DNA of 36,356 nucleotides from NCBI GenBank assembly GCA_021372235.1, contig JAJFUW010000166.1:1-36356 (forward strand), written 5' to 3'. Both the position numbers and the translations under genes were made by a program. The stretch is from Spirochaetia bacterium. Lineage in GTDB: Bacteria; Oederibacteriota; PGYV01; Palsa-1178. The notes below the pieces were generated by a model. The model made no database searches and was not told the DNA's origin. It saw only the letters and a list, made by a program, of their open reading frames with translations. Positions 30,004-36,356 of the stretch are shown here, in pieces (position 1 is the stretch's first letter; every line of letters begins with the position of its first letter).

Positions 30004-30021
30004 GCATATCACTTTTTTGCC

Positions 30022-30050
30022 TTTACAAAGTTGCAAAAAATCTATATAAT
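30022..30050 (+). promoter_or_regulatory. promoter of tRNA-Gly
   Basis: TTTACA (30022-30027), 17 nt, TATAAT (30045-30050), 50 nt before the tRNA. It lies just outside the IS66 remnant. Confidence 0.75.
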
Positions 30051-30100
30051 CAACAGGATTTAATGGATTTTCGTTCTTTTATGTTCCCGGTTTTTTATGG

Positions 30101-30174
30101 GCGGGTGTAGTTCAATGGTAGAATGCGAGCTTCCCAAGCTTGAGACATGGGTTCGATTCCCATTACCCGCTCCA
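30101..30174 (+). tRNA. tRNA-Gly (anticodon CCC)
   Basis: All arms fold: acceptor GCGGGTG with TACCCGC (30101-30107/30164-30170), D-arm, anticodon arm CGAGC-TTCCCAA-GCTTG, and T-arm TTCGATT loop. The anticodon in the loop is CCC, decoding GGG. The discriminator is T and CCA is encoded (30172-30174). Confidence 0.95.
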
Positions 30175-30326
30175 AAATTTTCGCTAAAGTGAAAAATTTG
30201 GAGTCGAGAATCCAAAATAGAGAAGTCGATAAATAAACCGTAAAGCTGAAGCCCACGCGGGAAGGCGAGTGCCGGCGGTCAATTTTCGATTTTCGAAAAA
30301 GGGCGGAACCTGACTTTGGAACCAAC

Positions 30327-30347
30327 GGCGGCCGTATTTTGGCCGCC
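30327..30347 (+). terminator. hairpin downstream of tRNA-Gly, possible transcript end
   Basis: GGCGGCC (30327-30333) and GGCCGCC (30341-30347) make a 7-bp GC stem, 153 nt after the tRNA and before the PHP gene. There is no T tract, so its role as a terminator is uncertain. The 30175-30326 interval holds no gene; a near-palindrome starts right after the tRNA (CCAAAATTTTC at 30172 with GAAAAATTTGG at 30191). Confidence 0.35.
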
Positions 30348-30377
30348 AAACACTATATAACACACGGAGTTTTTATT

Positions 30378-31223
30378 TTGAGCCATCCAGAGTTGTGGGC
30401 AGACCTTCACATTCACACCACCAAGTCCGACGGGTCAAACACCGTTGAGGAAATATTTACCTATGCCAGAGCCGAGGGCTTATCAGCGATTGCCATCACC
30501 GACCACGACACGGTAGCGGCCGTTGACGAGGCCCGCGCAATGGAAAAAAAGTACGGCGTCGAGTTCATAATAGGCGTGGAACTTTCCGCTGTCTATGAAG
30601 GCAGGGAGGTCCATATAATAGGCCTTGGTTTCAACCCATATGGCAGGAACTTCCAGGAAAAACTTGCATACTTCCAGAAACGCAGGGCGGAGCGCGCAAA
30701 AAAAATAATGAAGAAACTCAAAGAGAACGGCGTTAATGTGGCTTACGAGGACCTTTACGAGATAACCGAGAACATGAACAACGCCGGCCGCCTCCACATA
30801 GCAAAACTGCTGGTCAAGCGCAATGCGGCCTCCTGCATCAAGGACGCTTTCAACAGGTACCTGGCCGAGGGAAGGCCCGCGTACGTCGAGAAAGCCAGGA
30901 TTACCGTCAAAGATGCCATCGATATCATAAAAGAGGTGGGCGGACTGGCGATGCTGGCGCACCCCGGCATACTGCAGCGCGACGATATGATACCACAGTG
31001 GAAACAGGAGGGGCTCGACGGCCTCGAGGCTTTTCACCCTGACCACAATTATGAGGAAATGGGAAAATACATGGGGATAGCGCAGAAATTGGGCATCATG
31101 ATATCGGGCGGTTCCGACACGCACGGCAACGGCAAGGACCATACGAAACTCGGCAGGGTCAAACTGCCGTATGAATATTATGAGAAGATAAAAAATAAAA
31201 CTAAAAGCGGAGCGGTAAAATGA
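30378..31223 (+). CDS. PHP-domain phosphoesterase (RNase AM/YciV-like)
   Basis: A 281-residue PHP-fold hydrolase: HIHTTKSDG (11-19), ITDHDT, a central GVELSA, and the C-terminal GSDTHG give a full metal-ligand set. Relatives (YciV/TrpH) hydrolyse 3',5'-nucleotide bisphosphate or trim RNA 5' ends. The start is TTG 30378 with CGGAG 8 nt upstream, the first sensible start; an upstream TTG (30339) has no ribosome site. The stop overlaps the lysS ATG, so the two are coupled. Confidence 0.87.
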   Translation: MSHPELWADLHIHTTKSDGSNTVEEIFTYARAEGLSAIAITDHDTVAAVDEARAMEKKYGVEFIIGVELSAVYEGREVHIIGLGFNPYGRNFQEKLAYFQKRRAERAKKIMKKLKENGVNVAYEDLYEITENMNNAGRLHIAKLLVKRNAASCIKDAFNRYLAEGRPAYVEKARITVKDAIDIIKEVGGLAMLAHPGILQRDDMIPQWKQEGLDGLEAFHPDHNYEEMGKYMGIAQKLGIMISGGSDTHGNGKDHTKLGRVKLPYEYYEKIKNKTKSGAVK

Positions 31224-32740
31224 GCGACAATAAGGAGCAACAGCCACAGCCCACGGCCGAGGAACTGGAAAAAAAGGACTCGGAAGTTATAAGGGCTAAA
31301 AAAGACAACCTGAATTTCCTGCGCGCGCAGGGAGTGGAACCCTACAGTTATTCATATGAACGCACGGGTTCTGTGGAAGAGATAAAGGCAAAGCATGGGG
31401 CAGTGACCGAAGGCACGGAGAGCGCGCAATCCGAACGGTTGTGCGGCAGGCTGGTCTCCGTGCGCGAACACGGCAAGTCCACTTTTGCAAACATAAAGGA
31501 TGCCTCGGGCATGATACAGATATATTTCAAAAAGGACGTGCTGGGCGACGCACCCTACGCCCTGCTGAAAAAATACGACATAGGCGACATAATAGGTGTT
31601 GAGGGTCCGGTATTCAAAACACACACCGGCGAACTTACCGTAAAGGTCGTGAAAGTGGAACTTTTGACCAAATCGCTCCTGCCAATGCCCGAGAAATGGC
31701 ACGGGCTAAAGGACAAGGAGATACGCTATCGCAAGCGCTACCTGGACATGATAGCCAACGACGACGTAAGAAAAACGTTCGAGAAACGCGTCAAAATAAT
31801 CAAAGAGATAAGGAACTTTCTGGACGGGCTCGGTTTCTATGAAGTGGAAACGCCGATGATGCACGCCATACCCGGCGGGGCAAAGGCTCGCCCGTTCGTG
31901 ACGCATCACAACACACTGGACATGGAACTGTACATGAGGATAGCACCGGAACTTTATTTAAAAAGACTTCTGGTCGGAGGGTTCGAAAAGGTATACGAGA
32001 TAAACCGCAATTTTCGCAACGAGGGTATATCGATAAAGCACAACCCCGAGTTTACGATGTTGGAACTGTACCAGGCTTATACCGACCACGAGGGCGTCAT
32101 GAAGATATGCGAGGACCTGATGGCGCACCTGTGCGATACGATTGTGGGCTCGCGGGAGATAGAGTATCAGGGCACAAAACTCGATCTCTCGACCCCGTGG
32201 CGCAGGCTGCCCATGGCGGACGCGGTGACACAGTACGCCGGCATCGACGGCAGAAACGCGACGGAGGCGGAGTTTAAGGCAAAATTAAAGTTAAAAGGCA
32301 TGGAACCCGGGCCGGGCGTAACCCGCGGCGAACTGCTGGCGCTCGTGTTCGAGGAGTTTGTCGAGGAAAAACTGATACAGCCGGTATTTATAACCGAGTT
32401 CCCGGTCGAGATATCGCCGCTCTCAAAGGTGAGCAGGAAAGACAGGACAATAGTTGAGAGGTTTGAACCTTACATATACGGTCGCGAGATAGCCAACGGC
32501 TTTTCGGAGTTAAACGACGCCGAGGACCAGGAGGCCAGGTTCCGCCGGCAGATAGAGACGGACACCGAGGGTGAGGTATCAAAGGTCATGGACGAGGATT
32601 TTGTGGAGGCTTTAAAGTACGGCATGCCGCCGGCCGGTGGTTTGGGGATAGGGATAGACAGGATAGTGATGTTTTTGACGGATTCGGCGTCGATAAGGGA
32701 TGTGATCTTGTTCCCCCTCATGAGACCCGAGGGGAAGTAG
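31220..32740 (+). CDS. lysS: lysine--tRNA ligase, class II
   Basis: A 506-residue class II aminoacyl-tRNA synthetase that charges tRNA-Lys. It has an N-terminal OB-fold (about 70-165), the catalytic core with motif 2 region FRNEGISIKHNPEFTMLELY and motif 3 GIGIDRIVMFLTD followed by the LFPLMRPE end. The length is normal for LysS. It overlaps the PHP gene by ATGA. The spacer after it has a long inverted repeat that may terminate it. Confidence 0.96.
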   Translation: MSDNKEQQPQPTAEELEKKDSEVIRAKKDNLNFLRAQGVEPYSYSYERTGSVEEIKAKHGAVTEGTESAQSERLCGRLVSVREHGKSTFANIKDASGMIQIYFKKDVLGDAPYALLKKYDIGDIIGVEGPVFKTHTGELTVKVVKVELLTKSLLPMPEKWHGLKDKEIRYRKRYLDMIANDDVRKTFEKRVKIIKEIRNFLDGLGFYEVETPMMHAIPGGAKARPFVTHHNTLDMELYMRIAPELYLKRLLVGGFEKVYEINRNFRNEGISIKHNPEFTMLELYQAYTDHEGVMKICEDLMAHLCDTIVGSREIEYQGTKLDLSTPWRRLPMADAVTQYAGIDGRNATEAEFKAKLKLKGMEPGPGVTRGELLALVFEEFVEEKLIQPVFITEFPVEISPLSKVSRKDRTIVERFEPYIYGREIANGFSELNDAEDQEARFRRQIETDTEGEVSKVMDEDFVEALKYGMPPAGGLGIGIDRIVMFLTDSASIRDVILFPLMRPEGK

Positions 32741-32773
32741 AAATACGAGCCAAAAATTAGGAGATTAGTAAAC

Positions 32774-32880
32774 GAGCCCGGAAGGAAATGCGAGTATAAC
32801 CAAAAAAACCCGCTCTCCTCGTACTTTAATCCTGCCTCGGTTCCTCGACTCCCGGCTTCTGGCTCCCGGCTCGTTTTATT
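32774..32880 (+). terminator. long inverted repeat after lysS
   Basis: AAACGAGCCCGG (32774-32785) pairs with CCGGCTCGTTT (32868-32878) across about 80 nt, ending in TTTTATT. The inside is rich in CTCCCGGCT-like units. It may act as a terminator or be a decayed palindromic repeat. Confidence 0.45.
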
Positions 32881-32943
32881 CCTCACGCGGATTTATTGTG
32901 GTTTACAGTCTTACACTTGAGATTTTTGACAAAAGGAGTCTTT

Positions 32944-34179
32944 ATGGCCCGACCATTTAATTTTTTCATCGGCCTCCGTTACCTGCTGGCAAAAAAGCAG
33001 GGTTTCATTTCGCTCATCAGTTTTATCTCGATCGCGGGTATAGCGGTAGGGGTCATCGCGCTGGTCGTGGTGACCTCGGTCATGAACGGTTTTCACGAGG
33101 ATATACGCGACAAAATAATCGGCACGAACGCGCACGTTGTGGCCATGTCATATTACAAGGATGGTATATCGGAATATGGGTCAGTAGCCAAAGAACTTAA
33201 AAAGATAGACCACGTCGAGGCTGTCGCGCCCTATTACATGGGGCAGGTCATGCTAAAGTCCGGGGACAGTGTCCAGGGAATGGTGCTGTGGGGTGTCAAC
33301 CCAGCTGAGATATCAAAGGTCAACAACCTGAACAAATATATAAAACGCGGAGACATGGATTTCATCATGAAGGAACTGCCCGACAACAAGAGCGGGATAG
33401 TGGTAGGCAAGGAACTTTTGAACATTATAAACGCGGATCTGGGCGATGACGTAGTGCTCATCTCGCCGGTATTTTACAAAACACCAGCAGGCATGATGCC
33501 CAAGATGTCAAAGATGACGATAGTCGGTGTTTTTGAGGCGGGTATGTACGACGCGGACACCACTTTTGCGTACGTTTCCATCGGAACCGCCCAGAAACTT
33601 TTTGACAAGCCGGACGTGGTCACGGGGATAGCCATCAGGGCGGATAACCTGGAGAATGCGTCGCTCATATCCAGCGAGATACACCGCAAATACAAATCCA
33701 TATGGGCGCGCGACTGGATGTCCATGAACACAAACCTGTTCAAGGCCCTCGCCATAGAAAAATGGGCGATGGGCATCATATTGACACTCATAGTGGTGGT
33801 CGCGGCTTTTAACATAGCGTCGACGCTCATCATGATAGTCATGCGCAAGACCAAGGACATCGGGATACTGAAATCCATGGGAGCGAACAATTCGGACATA
33901 ATGAACATATTCATAATACAGGGGGTGGCAACGGGCATTATAGGGTCGCTCATCGGGTTCGTCATAGGGCTGGCCATGTGCTGGTTCCTGAAGGTGCACC
34001 CGCTGGCCATGCCCGGAGGCGGGAGCGTCTATTACATAGACACGCTGGCCGTGTCGGTCAAATGGAGCGAGGTCATCCTGGTACCGTTAATATCCATACT
34101 GATATCGTTTTTGGCCACTATATACCCGGCGTATAACGCGGCCAAACTGGACCCTGTGGAGGCAATCCGTTATGAGTAG
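32944..34179 (+). CDS. LolC/LolE-family lipoprotein export permease
   Basis: A 411-residue inner-membrane ABC permease (FtsX/MacB superfamily) that releases outer-membrane lipoproteins to the LolA carrier. It has one helix at about 20-45, a large periplasmic domain (about 48-270) and three C-terminal helices (about 275-400) with the typical KTKDIGILKSMGAN loop, the LolC/E signature. It ends by overlapping lolD by 8 nt. ATG 32944 has AAAAGGAG. A single gene of this type, with lolD next, suggests a homodimeric LolF-type exporter rather than a separate LolC and LolE. Confidence 0.9.
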   Translation: MARPFNFFIGLRYLLAKKQGFISLISFISIAGIAVGVIALVVVTSVMNGFHEDIRDKIIGTNAHVVAMSYYKDGISEYGSVAKELKKIDHVEAVAPYYMGQVMLKSGDSVQGMVLWGVNPAEISKVNNLNKYIKRGDMDFIMKELPDNKSGIVVGKELLNIINADLGDDVVLISPVFYKTPAGMMPKMSKMTIVGVFEAGMYDADTTFAYVSIGTAQKLFDKPDVVTGIAIRADNLENASLISSEIHRKYKSIWARDWMSMNTNLFKALAIEKWAMGIILTLIVVVAAFNIASTLIMIVMRKTKDIGILKSMGANNSDIMNIFIIQGVATGIIGSLIGFVIGLAMCWFLKVHPLAMPGGGSVYYIDTLAVSVKWSEVILVPLISILISFLATIYPAYNAAKLDPVEAIRYE

Positions 34180-34870
34180 CATACTCGCGTGCAGGGAGAT
34201 AAAGAAAACTTTTGTGACGGGCAGGAACCAGCTCAATGTCCTGAAGGAGATAAACCTGGAAGTTTCCAGGGGGGAACTGCTCATGCTGATAGGGCCGTCG
34301 GGTTCGGGCAAGTCAACGCTGCTCTCCATCCTGGGCGGGCTTTCCAGGCCCAACAGCGGCAAGGTACTTCTCAATAATGAAGACATCTACGGGCTCTCCG
34401 ATGAGAGGCTGGCTGATTTGCGCAACAAAAAGTTCGGTTTTGTCTTCCAGTTCCACCACCTCCTGCCGGAATTCAACGCCGTGGAGAACGTGGCAATCCC
34501 GGCGCTCATGGCCGGGGTGAGCCAGAAAGCGGCCGCCGAGAAAGCCAAAAAACTGTTGATAACAATAGGGTTAGGTGGTAGATTGTTACACAGGCCGTCA
34601 CAATTGTCCGGCGGCGAGCAGCAGAGGGTAGCAATAGCCAGGGCGCTCATCAACGACCCCGAGATAGTCTTTGCGGATGAGCCTACCGGTAACCTGGACA
34701 AGGCAAATGCGGAAATTATCCACAAAATCATACTGGATTTTAATAGAAGTTTCAAACAAACTTTCGTCATCGTGACCCACAACGAGGCGCTCACAGCCTA
34801 CGGCAACAGGGTAATCATGATAGACGACGGCGCGATAAAAACCGTAAAATACGGAAAGGAAGGTATCTGA
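34172..34870 (+). CDS. lolD: LolD, ATPase of the lipoprotein exporter
   Basis: A 232-residue ABC ATPase: Walker A GPSGSGKST (41-49), Q-loop at FQFHHLLPEFNAVEN, signature LSGGEQQRVAIARAL, and Walker B FADEPTGNLD, followed by the H-loop VTHN. These are typical of the LolD/MacB-type exporters. It overlaps the permease gene by 8 nt and ilvE starts 2 nt after its stop. Together with the permease it implies an outer membrane with lipoproteins. Confidence 0.95.
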   Translation: MSSILACREIKKTFVTGRNQLNVLKEINLEVSRGELLMLIGPSGSGKSTLLSILGGLSRPNSGKVLLNNEDIYGLSDERLADLRNKKFGFVFQFHHLLPEFNAVENVAIPALMAGVSQKAAAEKAKKLLITIGLGGRLLHRPSQLSGGEQQRVAIARALINDPEIVFADEPTGNLDKANAEIIHKIILDFNRSFKQTFVIVTHNEALTAYGNRVIMIDDGAIKTVKYGKEGI

Positions 34871-34872
34871 TC

Positions 34873-35745
34873 ATGTTGATAAATCTGAACGGCAAGCTGG
34901 TACCAAAGGAAAAGGCTGTTATATCTGTTTTTGACCACGGATTACTGTACGGTGACGGTGTATTCGAAGGCATCAGGTTTTATTCGAAAAATATATTCAA
35001 GCTCGAGGAGCATATAGACAGGCTCTATAATTCGGCAAAGGCCATCATGCTGACCATACCGATATCAAAGGAACAGATGATAAAAGAGCATGTCAAGACC
35101 GTGAAGGCAAGCCCTCTAAAGGACGGTTATATCCGGACGGTAGTCACGCGCGGTGTGGGCGATTTGGGGCTGGACCCGAAAAAATGCAGGGAAGGCGCCG
35201 CCTATTTTATCATTGCGGACGCGATAAGTATGTACCCGGAGGAGTACTACCTGAACGGGCTGGCCATCACAACCGTGGCCATGCGCAGGAGCCTGGCCGA
35301 GTGCCTGGACCCGAAAATAAAATCGCTCAATTACCTCAACAATATCATGGCAAAAATCGAGTGCGCCAACCACGGTTCGCTCGAGGCTGTTATGATAAAC
35401 AATGCCGGCTATGTGGCCGAGGCGACAGGGGACAACCTGTTCATAGTCACCGGCGGAGCAGTTATCACACCCGATATGTCGGCCGGCGCGCTGGACGGCA
35501 TAACGAGGGAAACGGTGATTGACCTGGCCAAAACGTTAAAAATAAAGGTCGTTGAAAAGATGCTCACACGTTACGATTTGTATACCGCGGATGAGTGTTT
35601 CCTGACGGGAACTGCCGCGGAGATTATACCGGTTACGAAAATAGACGGCAGGGTCATAGGTACCGGCAAACCCGGGCCGGTAACGCACAAGCTTATCGCG
35701 AAATACAAGACACTGACGAAAAAGGTCGGGGTTAAGGTAAAATAG
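34873..35745 (+). CDS. ilvE: branched-chain amino acid aminotransferase
   Basis: A 290-residue class IV PLP aminotransferase. GVFEGIRFY is the substrate loop, the PLP lysine is K150 in KIKSLNYLNN, and TGTAAEIIPV is the phosphate-binding end. It interconverts leucine, isoleucine and valine with their keto acids. A D-amino acid transaminase or ADC lyase is a less likely reading, since GVFEGIRFY and SLNYL favour IlvE. It sits 2 nt after lolD. Confidence 0.9.
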   Translation: MLINLNGKLVPKEKAVISVFDHGLLYGDGVFEGIRFYSKNIFKLEEHIDRLYNSAKAIMLTIPISKEQMIKEHVKTVKASPLKDGYIRTVVTRGVGDLGLDPKKCREGAAYFIIADAISMYPEEYYLNGLAITTVAMRRSLAECLDPKIKSLNYLNNIMAKIECANHGSLEAVMINNAGYVAEATGDNLFIVTGGAVITPDMSAGALDGITRETVIDLAKTLKIKVVEKMLTRYDLYTADECFLTGTAAEIIPVTKIDGRVIGTGKPGPVTHKLIAKYKTLTKKVGVKVK

Positions 35746-35756
35746 GGCAAAAATAC

Positions 35757-35823
35757 GGTCCAGGGTTCAGGGTCCGGGGTCCAAAGGACGGTGGGTGCTA
35801 TTTTGGACCATGGACCTTGGACC
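35757..35823. repeat. palindromic GGTCCA-type repeat
   Basis: 35757-35785 contains three GGTCC-type units and 35802-35823 contains three GGACC units in inverse order, for example GGTCCAAA (35778-35785) with TTTGGACC (35802-35809). It is the best-preserved member of the degenerate intergenic repeat found in several spacers of this window. Confidence 0.6.
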
Positions 35824-35859
35824 GATGCCCTGAAAAAAGACCACCAATAGGGGTTGCGA

Positions 35860-36356
35860 ATGTACGACAAATTCACAGACAGAGCCAGGAAAGTCATAGC
35901 GTTAGCCAGGGAAGAGGCTGTCAGGATAGGCAATGACTACCTCGGCACCGAGCATATTCTGCTCGGCATCATAAAGGACGGCGGCGGCATAGCCGCGGCC
36001 GTGCTGGAATCACTCAACATTGACCTCGAGAAGCTCCGCGTGGAAACCGAGGATCGCATCATTGATTCTGCCGGCGCCACCATGCTGGCGGGAGAGATAC
36101 CTTTCATGCCGCAGACCAAAAAGGTTTTTGAACTCGCGGCCGAGGAGTCGCAGGTGTTGGGCCATAACTACATAGGCACGGAGCACCTCCTGCTGGGACT
36201 TTTAAAAGAGGGCGAAGGCATAGCGGCGCGCGTCCTGATAGAGACGGGCATCAACTACCGCAAGGCAAAGGAGATGACGATCAACATCCTGGGCACTTCC
36301 GCACCGGCAAAATACTCCGCCTCGCATTTCAACCAGAAATCAACCACCCCGACACT
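35860..36356 (+). CDS. clpC: ClpC-type chaperone ATPase, 5' part only
   Basis: The frame begins at ATG 35860 and runs off the window with 165 codons read. It shows two Clp-N repeats: DKFTDRARKVIALAREEA then DYLGTEHILLGI, and again KKVFELAAEES then NYIGTEHLLLGL. This double repeat is the N-terminal substrate/adaptor-binding domain of ClpC/ClpA-type AAA+ unfoldases that feed ClpP. The AAA domains lie outside the window, so ClpC rather than ClpA or ClpB is chosen from the double LGTEH pattern. Confidence 0.9.
   Translation, partial: MYDKFTDRARKVIALAREEAVRIGNDYLGTEHILLGIIKDGGGIAAAVLESLNIDLEKLRVETEDRIIDSAGATMLAGEIPFMPQTKKVFELAAEESQVLGHNYIGTEHLLLGLLKEGEGIAARVLIETGINYRKAKEMTINILGTSAPAKYSASHFNQKSTTPT

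Overview
The window comes from an anaerobic bacterium with an outer membrane and about half G+C. Supporting genes are a LolCE/LolD lipoprotein exporter and a porin-like protein (outer membrane), a monofunctional peptidoglycan glycosyltransferase, HydG ([FeFe]-hydrogenase maturation), paired 4Fe-4S/P-loop ATPases, and the mercury methylation pair HgcA/HgcB. Genus or phylum cannot be fixed from the sequence; an uncultivated, sediment- or groundwater-type lineage is a reasonable guess only.

Layout. 1-7000: a flavin reductase-like protein and an SDR oxidoreductase, a GNAT acetyltransferase, a tiny membrane protein, a GT51 glycosyltransferase, a DEAD-box helicase (minus strand, apparently leaderless) divergent from an RRM protein with a long structured leader, and a seven-repeat secreted propeller-like protein. 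7000-7500: a decayed Phd/PIN toxin-antitoxin remnant. 7544-13752: the arsenic/mercury block: arsP behind a strong promoter with an inverted-repeat operator, then arsR, a small CPKC thioredoxin, an exported CKPC thioredoxin, ccdA, acr3, hgcA and hgcB. All read the same way, but acr3, hgcA and hgcB are separated by repeat-rich spacers of about 165-215 bp. 13903-19064: a Fur-controlled cluster (fur, DUF5320, two NifX-like proteins, two 4Fe-4S MinD-type ATPases, a methyltransferase, Mrp, a DsrE-like protein). 19084-21294: a LysM/M23 lipoprotein, an MBL-fold hydrolase and a pyruvoyl arginine decarboxylase. 21346-27135: a cassette framed by two paralogous membrane-anchored tandem rhodaneses and holding a MauE-like protein, a small Cys/His exported protein that seems to start at ATT, a His-rich outer-membrane protein, and ZnuA-like and ZnuB-like transporter parts, but no ATPase. 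27212-29166: a TM1266-type regulator and hydG behind a promoter and a leader that ends in a terminator hairpin. 29167-30003: gene debris (a RAMA-like fragment, an internally deleted IS66 element). 30101 to the end: tRNA-Gly(CCC), a PHP phosphoesterase, lysS, a LolC/E permease, lolD, ilvE and the start of clpC.

How it fits together. The most notable unit is hgcAB placed directly after arsenite efflux (acr3), an ArsR regulator and a CcdA/thioredoxin pair, which suggests that mercury methylation genes are part of an arsenic/thiol-stress regulon here. HgcA carries an extra Cys-rich N-terminus and its upstream spacer is a mosaic of palindromic repeats. Intergenic regions throughout hold degenerate palindromic repeats (a GTTCCAGGTTCCAAA/GGTCCAAGG type, a GTAGCCGCGACC type and an AT-rich type), so repeat spread has shaped the spacers between many of these genes.
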